This document shows, piece after piece, positions 37,688 to 46,740 of a stretch of DNA of 64,000 bases (positions are counted from its first letter, which is position 1; every line of letters starts with the position of its first letter). The translations under genes and the position numbers were made by a program. The DNA lies in contig CACWYC010000006.1 in the NCBI GenBank assembly GCA_902765025.1, positions 54,914 to 118,913 on the forward strand, written 5' to 3'. Origin of the DNA: Oscillospiraceae bacterium (GTDB lineage: Bacteria > Bacillota > Clostridia > Oscillospirales > Oscillospiraceae). The notes beneath the pieces are model-generated. The model made no database searches, was not told the DNA's origin, and was given only the letters and a program-made list of their open reading frames with translations.

Positions 37688-38704
37688 TCAGGCGGCGGCG
37701 TGCCAGGCGGCCTTTTGCTTCTTGTCGGTGCGGTTGAAGTAAATCTTTTTCAGCCGGGTCATGAAGGCGTAGAGCCGGGGGCTGACGGACACCAGGCCCA
37801 TAAACATCTTGTCACGGGGGGTGTAGGCGGGGCTGGCCTGATAGTCGCTGCGGCAGTCACGGTAAATGCCCCGCAGGCGGCGCAGCACGGCGTCGTCCTT
37901 CATGTGGGTGCGGTAATAAATATAGATGTATTGCAGCGCCGTGTGGCACAGGGTGCTGCGGGCCAGGGCGGCCACCGCCGGGTGGCTCTCCGCCGTCAGC
38001 TCCGCGATCTTCTCATAGGTCAAAAGGCCGCTGAGCTTGCGCTGGGTCAGGGGCGTATAGGAGGCGGTGACGCCGCCGCTGTCGTGGTTATAGTGGTACA
38101 GGGGCGTGGGGTCGTAGGCCACGGTGGTGATGCACCGGAAGTACCGCACGGCAAAGTGGAGGTCCTGCACCATGCCCAGGTCGGTGTCGAAGCGGAGGTT
38201 GTTGGCCCGGATGATGCGCAGGTCATAGAGCTTATTCCAGGCGTAGCCGCAGAAGGCGGAGGGCGTCATCAGCACCTCCATGGCCTCCGCGGCGGGCATG
38301 ACACAGGGCCGGGCCCCCTCGTTCCAGATGCGGACAAGGGAGTCCATCTCGTCGAAGTGGCCGCAGATAGACAGGTCGGCCCCCGTCTCCTCCCGGATGG
38401 CCACCAGCTTTTCCAGATAATTCAATTCCACCCAGTCGTCGGGGTCGGGGAAGATGATATAGTCGCCCTTCGCGTGGTCGATGCCGAAGTTGCGGGCGGA
38501 GGACAGGCCGCCGTTGGGCTTATGGAACACCCGGACGTTGTCCCGGCCCTGGGCCTCCCGGTCGCAGATATCCTGGCTGCCGTCGGTGGAGCCGTCGTCC
38601 ACGATGATGATTTCATAATCCCGGTAGGTCTGGCGCAGCAGGCAGTCCATGGCCTTGGGGAGATATTTGCCCGTGTTGTACACGGATACGACTACGGTAA
38701 TCAA
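37688..38704 (-). CDS. GT2 family glycosyltransferase
   Basis: A 338-residue GT-A protein. It opens ITVVVSVYNTGKYLPKAMD, with IVDDGSTDGSQ and FPDPDDW. The middle shows DLSICGHFDEMD and an acceptor-binding region. The start is TTG (38704) with AGGAGG 9 bases upstream. It lies between the flippase and the next GT2; the two GT2s share a fold but little end-to-end similarity. Confidence 0.9.
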   Translation of the reverse strand: MITVVVSVYNTGKYLPKAMDCLLRQTYRDYEIIIVDDGSTDGSQDICDREAQGRDNVRVFHKPNGGLSSARNFGIDHAKGDYIIFPDPDDWVELNYLEKLVAIREETGADLSICGHFDEMDSLVRIWNEGARPCVMPAAEAMEVLMTPSAFCGYAWNKLYDLRIIRANNLRFDTDLGMVQDLHFAVRYFRCITTVAYDPTPLYHYNHDSGGVTASYTPLTQRKLSGLLTYEKIAELTAESHPAVAALARSTLCHTALQYIYIYYRTHMKDDAVLRRLRGIYRDCRSDYQASPAYTPRDKMFMGLVSVSPRLYAFMTRLKKIYFNRTDKKQKAAWHAAA

Positions 38705-38720
38705 ATCGCGTTTCCTCCTA

Positions 38721-40262
38721 TTATCGTTTCAGCAGCTTGCCCACGGTGCGGCGGGCGTCGGCAAACTCCGGCAGCAGGCGGTACACCGGGAAGAACACCA
38801 CGTTGCCCACAATGACGCACACCACGCCCCGGATGCCCATCCACACCAGGCTCATAAAGGCGTTGGCCCCCGCCTGGGGGATGAAGCGGCACAGGAACAT
38901 GCACGCGGCGCAGGCGGCGGCGGTGGTGACGGCGTAGAGCAGCAGCCGCAGCAGGTAGGTGCGCTGCCTGGCCTGGGTGAAATAGTGCTTGAACAGGATG
39001 CCGGAGCCCCAGAAGGAGTCGATGCACACCTGGCAGAGGATGGTGGAGAGCATGACGCCGGCGATGCCGATATACCGCACCAGGATGAAGTTCAGCGTCA
39101 GGTTGGTGATGCCGTCCACGATGGGGCGGGCCCTGTCCTCCCACCACAGGCCGCTGGCCTGGCGGTACTGGAAGCAGATGTTGCCCATGCGCTCGGTGAA
39201 GAAGTACACCACGAACAGCACCATGAGCCCGTCGCTGAGCAGGTTCTCCGGCCGCACCCAGAACCGGATAAAGGGCTGGTAGAGACAGGACATGCCGGTG
39301 CAGATGACGCCCACCACCCACATGAACAGGAGCTGGAAGGCGCGGAAGTCCTTGAAATTCTTCTCCTTTGTCTCCATGGCCACGGAGTTGCCGATGCTGG
39401 AGAGGGTGGAGTCGGTGACGATGCTGGAAATGCCCACCACGGTGGTGACGATGAGGAAATAATTCTGATATTTGGCCAGAATGTCCAGGCCCAGGAAGGC
39501 GGAGAGGATGATGCTGTCAAAGGAGTTGCGCAGCACGTGGCTGAGGCGGAACATGAAAAGGCCGGTGACCCGCTTGGTGATGTCCCGGATGGCCTCGGGG
39601 GGCAGCTTGCCGTCGCAGCGGTACTGGGGGAACACCTTCTGGGACACCACCCAATAGGCGATGTTCTGGCACACCTGGATGCAGGGGATGACCACGCAGA
39701 AGACGTAATAGTTTTTGAACAGTAGCAACAGCGTCACCTGCACCACGCACAGCGCCACCTTGGACAGGGACTGGATGGTCTACACCACGCTGCGGCGCTG
39801 GGAGGCGTCCAGCAGGCAGTTGCGGTAGGAGAACAGGAAGTAGCTGACGCTGGTATCCGCCAGGCGGATGAGGTACAGCACCGTCAGATTCAGCCCCGCC
39901 GGCACGTCGCCGTGGATGAGCCGGGGCAGGAAGGGGATGAGCGCCGCGCCCACGCCCAGAATCACCGCGCCCACGATGCGGTAGATGCGGCGGTACAGGG
40001 CCAGCAGGGCGTTGACGGTGGTCTCGTCCCCCTGGGCGATGGGCTTATACATGGAGAACACCATGGCCGAGCCGAAGCCCAGCTCCGCCAGGCTCAGCAC
40101 CTGCAGCATGGAGGTGAACAGGCCGTTGAGCCCCAGGTAGACGTTGCCCAGGGAGTAAATCAGCGCCGTGCGGGTGACGAAGCTGGTGAGGGGGGTGATG
40201 ACCTTCAAGATAACGCCGCTTTTGATGTTGCGGCGGGCATGGACCATGCGGGATTCAGCCAA
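38721..40262 (-). pseudogene. Wzx-type polysaccharide flippase interrupted by an in-frame TAG
   Basis: Two open segments in the same frame make one 513-codon MATE/MOP-superfamily flippase: 40262-39783 (first 160 residues, ALIYSLGNVYLGLNGLF) and the rest from 39779 to 38721 (FKNYYVFCVVIPCIQ, GLDILAKYQNYFLIV). They are separated only by a TAG at 39782-39780. The codon context ..R-S-V-V-[TAG]-T-I-Q-S-L.. suggests a CAG Gln codon changed by one C-to-T. Wzx would flip the lipid-linked repeat. Either the gene is inactive, the stop is read through, or the base is a sequencing error. The first half starts at TTG with AAAGGAG upstream; an internal ATG at 39758 lacks a clear SD. Confidence 0.85.
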
Positions 40263-40295
40263 GGAAAACCACTCCTTTTACGTGGGGATGCCGGA

Positions 40296-40607
40296 TTACC
40301 CTCCGGAATAGGTGTGCAGCGTGGGGACGGTGGGGGCGGTGGCGTGGGCGGCGGCGGGCTCATGGACGGTGGCGCTGCCGCTTCCCTCGGAAGGGGCGGT
40401 GTAGGCAGAGCCTTCCTCGCTCTCTGCGGGGGAAGGGGAGAACAGCCCCAGGAAGCCCTGGGCCATTTTGCCGTAGTCCACGTGGATCTGGTATTCCTCC
40501 AGCTCCGTGTCCAGGTCCAATTCATCCCGCAGCACGAAGGCCTCGATCACCACCACCGCCAGGCAAATCAGCACCAGCACCACAATCAACACTCGCTTTA
40601 CACCCAA
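40296..40607 (-). CDS. Small single-pass membrane protein in polysaccharide operon
   Basis: A 103-residue product, family not recognised. The N-terminal TM helix (about 4-26, VLIVVLVLICLAVVVIEAF) is followed by an acidic segment (LRDELDLDTELEEYQIHVDYG) and a Ser/Pro/Ala/Thr-rich disordered tail. Start TTG 40607 has AGGAGG 7 bases upstream; an in-frame ATG at 40640 without SD is the alternative. Its place between the flippase and a phosphoesterase suggests an accessory role in assembly or export. Confidence 0.65.
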   Translation of the reverse strand: MGVKRVLIVVLVLICLAVVVIEAFVLRDELDLDTELEEYQIHVDYGKMAQGFLGLFSPSPAESEEGSAYTAPSEGSGSATVHEPAAAHATAPTVPTLHTYSGG

Positions 40608-40643
40608 GAGATAGCCTCCTATGCCCCATCGGGGAAACATACA

Positions 40644-41633
40644 TCAATACAGGTCTACAATCACAAGCTCCGGCGGGTTGTTGACCCGGGGGAAGGCCTT
40701 GCCGTTGCCAAGGCCCCGGCTGATGACCACCCAGGTGTCACCCACCAGGTTACAGCCGTCGGTCATCTCCGGCAGGAAGCCGCCGGCGGGGTGGTACAGC
40801 CCGCCCACGTAGGGGATGACCACCTGGCCGCCGTGGAGATGGCCGCACAGGGCCATGTCGATGCCGCAGTCCACCAGCTCGCCGCCGGAGAAAAAGTACT
40901 GGGGATAATGCACCAGCAGCAGACGGTAGTTTTCGGATTTCAGATAGCTCTGCCAGAAATTCTGGGTGTACTCGGCCTGCATGGTGCCAGGATTGGCGGA
41001 CAGGCCGCCGATGTCCAGCACGGAACCGTTGATCTCCACCGTCTCATAGCGGTTGTGCAGCACGTGGACGCCCAGGGCCTCCAAATCCTCGTTGGCGGTG
41101 CTGGTCTGGTCCACACGGATGAGTTGCTTTTCATGGTTGCCGTAGCTGAAATAGACGGGGGCCACGTCCACCAACTGGCGGCACAGCTCTGTGACCACGG
41201 TGGCGTCGGTGGTGCGCATATCCATCATGTCGCCGGCCATGGCGATGATGTCGGGCTGGAGGCGGGTAATTTCGTCCACCAGCTCACAGTTGTTCTCCCC
41301 GAACTCGTTGAGATGCAGGTCGGACAGCATCACGATGCGGATATGATTGGCGATGCGGGCATCCTCCACCTCGTAGAAGGTGTCCACAAAGTGGGAGTTG
41401 TCACACAGGTGGATGAGCTCCGCCACGGCGGCCACCACCAGGGCCGCCACAATCAGCACCCGGCCGAAATACTTGCGGCGGGTGAGGGCCAGGGCCTTGT
41501 CTATGAATCCTCCCGGCTTTGGGTTTTCAGACGGAACTTCCGCAGCTTCTCCGCCGCGGTTTCTTCCTCCGAAGAGGGATTTAAAATTGAGGCGCCGGCG
41601 GGAGGCGTTTTTTCTTTTTTCGGCTTTCTCCAT
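40644..41633 (-). CDS. Membrane-anchored calcineurin-like metallophosphoesterase
   Basis: 329 residues. After a basic N-terminus and one TM helix (about 55-78), the extracytoplasmic phosphoesterase fold shows VMLSDLHLNEFG, MAGDMMD, YGNHEKQ and CGHLHGGQV, the complete two-metal ligand set. Families of this type hydrolyse phosphodiesters including undecaprenyl-PP-linked or UDP-sugar species; the substrate here is unknown. ATG 41633 has AAAGGAG at good spacing, but it lies 133 bases inside the 3' end of the upstream Wzy-like gene in another frame. Confidence 0.85.
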   Translation of the reverse strand: MEKAEKRKNASRRRLNFKSLFGGRNRGGEAAEVPSENPKPGGFIDKALALTRRKYFGRVLIVAALVVAAVAELIHLCDNSHFVDTFYEVEDARIANHIRIVMLSDLHLNEFGENNCELVDEITRLQPDIIAMAGDMMDMRTTDATVVTELCRQLVDVAPVYFSYGNHEKQLIRVDQTSTANEDLEALGVHVLHNRYETVEINGSVLDIGGLSANPGTMQAEYTQNFWQSYLKSENYRLLLVHYPQYFFSGGELVDCGIDMALCGHLHGGQVVIPYVGGLYHPAGGFLPEMTDGCNLVGDTWVVISRGLGNGKAFPRVNNPPELVIVDLY

Positions 41634-42922
41634 GATGGGCTCCTTTCAGAGGATAGGGTGTCGTTGTGCCGCAGGGCGGCGGCCATCTGCTCCCGCTCCG
41701 CCAGGATGATGCCCAGGGGCAGCACGTGCCAGGCGATTTCGGGGCAGTATTTTTCCAGTGTGTTGTCGGTGAGGAAGGTGACATACATCAGCACAGTGAC
41801 GGCGAAATACATCCGGGCCGACCGCAGAGAGTAATGGCGGGCAAAGAACGTGTAAGTCAGGATGAAGGTCACCGCGCACCACAGCAGAAACATGGGCATG
41901 CCCAGCTCGATATACATACGCAGCACGTCGCTGTGGAGGCGGCGGTTGCCGGTGGTCTCCAGCACCTCCAGCACCGTGGACACCATGCCGTTGCCCATGC
42001 CCATGTAGGACGGGCTGATGGTGTAATAGGATTCCATGTAGCCATAGAGCCGCTTGCGGCCCATCAGGTCGATGCCGAAGCGGTCGCAAATGTCGAACCA
42101 CAGCCCCGTGCGTATCAGCACCACATAGCCCAGGCTGATGGCGATAAGCACCAGGCCGATGGTGACGGTGAGGGCAATCTGGCTCCTGGGCCGCAGGCGC
42201 TTCATCAGAAAGCAGTAGGCCACCGCCAGGGCGATGGCGGGGAAGAGAATCCGCTTGAAGCCCATAAAGAGGTAAAACGTCAGCGCCGCTACGTAGAACC
42301 AACGCCAATGCTCGTCCTGCCCGTCCACCAGATAGTACACCAGCAGTATGCCGATGCCGAAGGTCACGTCCTGCACCTCCAGGTTGACGGAGATGGCGTT
42401 GTCGTTGGAGCCCACGCTCATGAGAAACTGCATCATGCCGGTGATGGTGGATCCCACGCCCATGCGGCGCATCACGTCCAGCAGAATGAGGGAGTTGGCC
42501 AGGATGAAGCCCATGGCGGTGTACTCGATGGCCTGCCTGCCGAACATGGCCCCGGCGCTGATGAGCATGGCCAGCAGCAGCAGCTGGTACACCACCAGCG
42601 ACGAGCCCCGCATGATGAGGCTCAAGGGCTCCTGACGATAGACCCACAGGCCCACCGACCACACCAGAATGATAAAATTGGGAATCATCTGAAACAGCAT
42701 CACGTTCAGCGACAGGTTCAGCCGCTTGGTGTTGCCGGTGACGAAAATCCAGGCAAAGCCCAGGCCCAGCACGGCGATGTAGGCGAACTGGGTGGCAAAC
42801 CAGGGCAGCTCCACCAGGTGGAAGTAGCCCCGGAGGGTGGAGATGGCGATGAGCCCGGCATAGCCCAGGCCGAAGATGGGGTCGGCGTGGCCCTCGTAGC
42901 GGGGGAACAGGGTGTGCTTCAT
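41501..42922 (-). CDS. Wzy/O-antigen-ligase-like polysaccharide polymerase
   Basis: A 473-residue polytopic protein with about 11 TM helices and a large loop near 300-340 (DICDRFGIDLMGRKRLYGYMESYY, then RRLHSDVLRMYIELG). The loop and topology match Wzy polymerases and O-antigen ligases, which join flipped repeat units outside the membrane. Start ATG 42922 with GGGAGG. The C-terminal about 45 residues are hydrophilic and overlap the next gene; in another frame a stop lies just before that gene's SD, so the extension may come from an indel. Confidence 0.8.
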   Translation of the reverse strand: MKHTLFPRYEGHADPIFGLGYAGLIAISTLRGYFHLVELPWFATQFAYIAVLGLGFAWIFVTGNTKRLNLSLNVMLFQMIPNFIILVWSVGLWVYRQEPLSLIMRGSSLVVYQLLLLAMLISAGAMFGRQAIEYTAMGFILANSLILLDVMRRMGVGSTITGMMQFLMSVGSNDNAISVNLEVQDVTFGIGILLVYYLVDGQDEHWRWFYVAALTFYLFMGFKRILFPAIALAVAYCFLMKRLRPRSQIALTVTIGLVLIAISLGYVVLIRTGLWFDICDRFGIDLMGRKRLYGYMESYYTISPSYMGMGNGMVSTVLEVLETTGNRRLHSDVLRMYIELGMPMFLLWCAVTFILTYTFFARHYSLRSARMYFAVTVLMYVTFLTDNTLEKYCPEIAWHVLPLGIILAEREQMAAALRHNDTLSSERSPSWRKPKKEKTPPAGASILNPSSEEETAAEKLRKFRLKTQSREDS

Positions 42923-42942
42923 GGCCGTTTCCTCCCGGCCGC

Positions 42943-44808
42943 TCACTGCTTATCCACCGGGGCGCTCACCGGGGCGGGCATACCGGGGGCCGTCTCCCGC
43001 TCAATTTTCAACTGGGCCATGGAGGCGGAAATCAGCTCACGCATGGTGAAGGGGTGGGCCTCGTCGGCGGTGACGGCGGAGAGTTTATAGCGGATGACGG
43101 CGCCGTGGCCTGCCTGGTTAAACTCCGCCACCGTGCGGTCTAACAGGCTGCGGTAGTTGCCGGCGCGGGTATCGTCGCAACTGGGGAACAGACCCAGGAA
43201 CTGGAGGCTGCCGTTGTAGCCCACGAAGCCGTAGTTCTCGGCGCAGTCGCTGATGTAGCCGGCGAAGATGCGCAGCACCTCGTTGCCGGCGTCCCGGCCG
43301 ATGGCGCTGTTGATCTCGTTGAGGTTGGTCAGATTGATGACCACGCAGGTGAAGGGCAGGGCCAGTTTCTTCTTGGAATACTGGGCGATTTCGCTGTCGC
43401 AGCGCAGGCGGTTGGGCAGGTCGGTGGAGGAGTCGGTGTAGAAGCGGTACTCCACAAAGTCCAGGCTGCGGCCCACGATGACGGCGCCCACCACGCCGAA
43501 GGCGAAGAACACGGCCACGATCATCACCGTGTACAGCTTGACGTTGGTGACCTCCTTCACGTTGGCTGTGGAGCGGACGCGGACGTTGCGAATGGTCTCC
43601 ACTTCGCTGTGCTCGGCGGCGGTGGCGGTAAGCAGGCCGTCCAGGTCCGTGAGCTTTCCCTCGATGAGGGCAATCAGATCGGACACCTCTTTTGCCTCGG
43701 CCACGGTGCCGGTGTGTTCGGTGTTCTCAAAGGCGGAGAGCACGTAGCGGCAGTATTCATTGTCGGTATTGCGCAGCTCAATGTCGGAACGGAGCTGGAC
43801 GTACCGGTTCAGCACGGCGTCGTAGGTGGTCTCCTCGGGGGAGTAGTTGTCCCGGCCCTCGAAGTCGTACACCTGGCCCAGCACGTAGTTGTTGCCGGAG
43901 GCCTCGTCGCTCTTGCTGTCGCCCTCGCTCCAGTGGTAGGACATGGTATCCCGGTTCTTGTCGGTGTAGCTCTCGATCATCTCCTCCACCAGCACCAGGG
44001 CCTCCTCATAGTTCCGCACGGCCAGGTCGTTCTGGTCGATGCGGTAGCGGTAGCGGCTGAGCAGCAAATCCCGGTCGGTGGTGACATGGTTATCCAGAAT
44101 GAGGGAGTAGAGGGAGGGCAGGTACACCTTATACACCAGGTTATACTCATTATATAAATCCTGGAAGCTGTAGCCCGTGGCGGAGGAGCGGAAAGCGGTG
44201 CGGCTGCTCTTCATGCGGGTGAGATAGTCCCGCTCGGAGCGGATGAAGTTGTCGATAATCTCCGCCCATTCGATGTAGTCGTAGTTCAGATTTTGCAGGG
44301 ACTGGATGCTGTTGGGCACCTTGGACACGGAGACGTATTTCTCCGAATAGAGGCGGATGTAGCTGTCCACCACCGCCTCCACCATGCGGCGGGCGTCGGT
44401 GGAGGTCTCGCCCCGGGCGGTGGTGTAGGTGAGAATATACTGGGTGGGGAAGAAGTCGTAGCTCTCGCCGTTGGTCCACTTGGCGGTCTGGATGGCGGCG
44501 TCCTGCTCCGACACGTTGGGGACGATGGACACCCGGCTGCGGACAGAGTCCACACCGGCGCCCCGGCCGATGCTGTCCAGGGCGTTGAAAATCACGGAGG
44601 AGGAGCGAATCTCCTGGACGTCGATGGGGTCGCCGGAGGGATAGAGGCCATCGGCGGCCTTCTCGTTGGTGAACTCAATCATAATCTGGGCCCGGTACGT
44701 CTGGCGGGAGGAGATGACGGAATAGAACAGTATCCCGCTGAGGGCCGACACGATGGCAATAACCCACCACCAGCGCTGCAAATAGCGCGTCAGTTGAAAT
44801 TCTTTCAT
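42943..44808 (-). CDS. Wzz-like chain-length protein fused to a degenerate GGDEF domain
   Basis: 621 residues. TM1 (about 13-33), a large extracytoplasmic helical domain of polysaccharide co-polymerase type (about 35-415), and TM2 (about 425-447) follow in order. A cytoplasmic domain comes last (452-610). Its line-up is GGDEF-like: STDLPNRLRCD for the usual TGLPNR opening, VINLTNLNEINSAIGRDAGNEVLRIFA for the metal/substrate helix, and YNGSLQF (532-536) where GGDEF should be. Without that motif it cannot be a normal cyclase; it may bind GTP or cyclic-di-GMP, or dimerise. Its place after TM2 is where BY-kinase partners act in classical Wzz/CapA systems. Start ATG 44808 overlaps the preceding stop by ATGA. 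Confidence 0.85.
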   Translation of the reverse strand: MKEFQLTRYLQRWWWVIAIVSALSGILFYSVISSRQTYRAQIMIEFTNEKAADGLYPSGDPIDVQEIRSSSVIFNALDSIGRGAGVDSVRSRVSIVPNVSEQDAAIQTAKWTNGESYDFFPTQYILTYTTARGETSTDARRMVEAVVDSYIRLYSEKYVSVSKVPNSIQSLQNLNYDYIEWAEIIDNFIRSERDYLTRMKSSRTAFRSSATGYSFQDLYNEYNLVYKVYLPSLYSLILDNHVTTDRDLLLSRYRYRIDQNDLAVRNYEEALVLVEEMIESYTDKNRDTMSYHWSEGDSKSDEASGNNYVLGQVYDFEGRDNYSPEETTYDAVLNRYVQLRSDIELRNTDNEYCRYVLSAFENTEHTGTVAEAKEVSDLIALIEGKLTDLDGLLTATAAEHSEVETIRNVRVRSTANVKEVTNVKLYTVMIVAVFFAFGVVGAVIVGRSLDFVEYRFYTDSSTDLPNRLRCDSEIAQYSKKKLALPFTCVVINLTNLNEINSAIGRDAGNEVLRIFAGYISDCAENYGFVGYNGSLQFLGLFPSCDDTRAGNYRSLLDRTVAEFNQAGHGAVIRYKLSAVTADEAHPFTMRELISASMAQLKIERETAPGMPAPVSAPVDKQ

Positions 44809-46100
44809 CGTTTCTTCTCCTGCCGGATGCGGCGAATCCCGTAATAGCAGCTGCACACCGCCGCCGTGACGGCGGCGGCCATGGCGGCACCCTTCAGGTT
44901 GTAGCCGGTGACGATGCCGTAATCCTTGATGCTGTACAGAATGGAGTTTTTATACCGATACTCCTCATATTCGCCGGTGACCCGGGTGATGCGCTGAATG
45001 AGGCTGTTCATGTGGGTCTTGATCTCCTCGATCATCTCATCGGCCACGGCGTAGCGGTTCCGGCCCCGGAAGACGTTCTGGGCGTTGGCGATGGCGGCGT
45101 CAAAGGTTTTGATCTCCTTGGCGTTGGTCTCAATCTTCTCGGCGTAGGACTGGGAATTCAGCGTCAGCTCGTCCATGCCGATGCTGGTGCGGGCCATGTA
45201 CAGGCCGTTGGTGGCGTCAAACAGGGGCACCATCACGAAGGTGATCATGGACTCGTCATACAGGTGCAGGGCGTCCTGGTAGATATTGTACCGCTCGGTG
45301 TTGCTGCCCAGGGACTGATTGGTGAGGAAGCGGCGGTAGAGCAGCTTATCCTCATAGTTGCCGGCGTTGCGGAACAGCCGCTGGTTGGTGACGTAGGCGG
45401 TGTATTTATTTAGATAAATGTCCCGGAAATTGGTCACCGACTCCACCAGCGAGCGGAAGGACTCGCCCTCGGCGTGATACTGGTACATGCCGCTCTCGGA
45501 ACGCAAATCCTCCAGATAGGTGATGAGGTTATTCACCTTCACGTTCATAATGTCGGCAAATTCCAGATATTCCCAATCCTCCACGTCGTCCCAGTCGATG
45601 TCCAGGGCGGTGTCGTTGCTGCCGTAGTGCTGCATGAAATACTGCTTGTAGCTCTCCATCAGCAGCGTCAGCATATCCCGGGCACGGATGCGGCGGGGCA
45701 AACACTCGTTGTTGAGCCAGATGGTGTACTCGGTGGCGATGTACATATTCTGGGGCGACTGGGAGCCGGACGCGCCCACGGCGATGCATGGCAGCAGCTC
45801 CTCCGGCGTCAGGCTGTCCTCCAGCCCCGCCAGACGGATGGCCTGGCCCACCACCTCATCGCTGAGCAGCTCGTTGATGTTGAAGCGTGTGCCGTTGGGG
45901 TTGAGGCCCTCGTAGGCCTGCTCGTAGCGCAGCACCAACGTAGCCTTGGCGCTGTCCTCCCGGTGCATGGCGCTGTACCAGCCGAAAAAGGCTGCCGCCA
46001 CCGCCGCCAGGAAGAGAATCCACCACTTGTTTTCCCAAATGGCCATCGCCGCCACAGTCAGGCGGGCGATGATATTCCGATTTTTACGTTTTTGCGCCAT
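44805..46100 (-). CDS. Wzz-like polysaccharide co-polymerase, second copy
   Basis: A 431-residue protein with TM1 (about 25-45), an extracytoplasmic helical domain and TM2 (about 400-420), ending in a short basic tail RRIRQEKKR. There is no cytoplasmic kinase or GGDEF domain. Together with the next gene it forms a tandem co-polymerase pair, possibly a hetero-oligomer setting chain length. AAAGGAG precedes the ATG. Confidence 0.82.
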   Translation of the reverse strand: MAQKRKNRNIIARLTVAAMAIWENKWWILFLAAVAAAFFGWYSAMHREDSAKATLVLRYEQAYEGLNPNGTRFNINELLSDEVVGQAIRLAGLEDSLTPEELLPCIAVGASGSQSPQNMYIATEYTIWLNNECLPRRIRARDMLTLLMESYKQYFMQHYGSNDTALDIDWDDVEDWEYLEFADIMNVKVNNLITYLEDLRSESGMYQYHAEGESFRSLVESVTNFRDIYLNKYTAYVTNQRLFRNAGNYEDKLLYRRFLTNQSLGSNTERYNIYQDALHLYDESMITFVMVPLFDATNGLYMARTSIGMDELTLNSQSYAEKIETNAKEIKTFDAAIANAQNVFRGRNRYAVADEMIEEIKTHMNSLIQRITRVTGEYEEYRYKNSILYSIKDYGIVTGYNLKGAAMAAAVTAAVCSCYYGIRRIRQEKKR

Positions 46101-46151
46101 AGGTTCTCCTTTCCGCCGCCCCGGCCCGGGGCGGGAGGGACTTAATCCGGA

Positions 46152-46727
46152 TTATTGGAACAGATCCGCGCACAGATTGGCGCGGGAATCCCGGTCGCTG
46201 ATTTTCCGGGCGGGGACACCGGCCCAGGTGGTGCCCGGCTCGGTGATGTCCTTTGTCACCACGGCGTTGGCCCCGATGGCCACGTCGTCGGCGATGTGGA
46301 TGTTGCCGATGAGCTTGGCCCCGGCCCCCACGTACACGTTGTCCCCCAGCACCGGGGCCCGGGGGTCGCCGTTGGTGGCGCCGATGACCACCATGGCGTG
46401 GAGCCGACAGTTGCGGCCCGCACGGGCGGCGGAGTTCACCACCAGGGCGCCGTAATGGGCAATGGACAGGCCCGGGCCGAAGATGTTCAGCGGCAGGGCG
46501 AAGCCCAGCTTCACGCTGCGGCGCAGGTAGCGGAAGCGGTACCACAGGGCCACCGCCTTGCCCAGCGGGCCACGGCCGCAGTTGACGTGGTACTCCGTTT
46601 TCCGCATCAGAATCTGGAAGCGCCACACGTCGTCGCCGAAGGGGTGGGGGCGGCGCTTTTTGCCGCAGCCCAGGGCGATCTGATCCTGGCGGAGATAGTC
46701 CCGCAAATCCTGTTTATTCTGAATCAT
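46152..46727 (-). CDS. Serine-acetyltransferase-like hexapeptide acyltransferase
   Basis: A 191-residue left-handed beta-helix enzyme. The repeats include IFGPGLSIAHYGALVVNS, NVYVGAGAKLIGNIHIADDVAIGANAVVTKDI, and the closing PGTTWAGVPARKI. In this context it most likely O-acetylates a sugar of the polysaccharide instead of making cysteine; there is no cysK nearby. ATG 46727 with GGGAGG; the longer upstream frame lies inside a glycosyltransferase gene. Confidence 0.85.
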   Translation of the reverse strand: MIQNKQDLRDYLRQDQIALGCGKKRRPHPFGDDVWRFQILMRKTEYHVNCGRGPLGKAVALWYRFRYLRRSVKLGFALPLNIFGPGLSIAHYGALVVNSAARAGRNCRLHAMVVIGATNGDPRAPVLGDNVYVGAGAKLIGNIHIADDVAIGANAVVTKDITEPGTTWAGVPARKISDRDSRANLCADLFQ

Positions 46728-46740
46728 ATCCTCGCCTCCC

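Noticed and set aside
38721..39758. The distal flippase segment as an independent gene
   Set aside because: Its ATG has no ribosome-binding site and it begins mid-helix; the upstream segment is in the same frame and supplies the missing N-terminus.
40204..43090. Long plus-strand frames opposite the Wzy, phosphoesterase and Wzz genes
   Set aside because: All lie antisense to recognised genes and lack motifs and ribosome-binding sites.
46152..46727. cysE of cysteine biosynthesis
   Set aside because: Although serine-acetyltransferase-like, it lies inside a polysaccharide operon with no cysK partner, so sugar O-acetylation is the better call.
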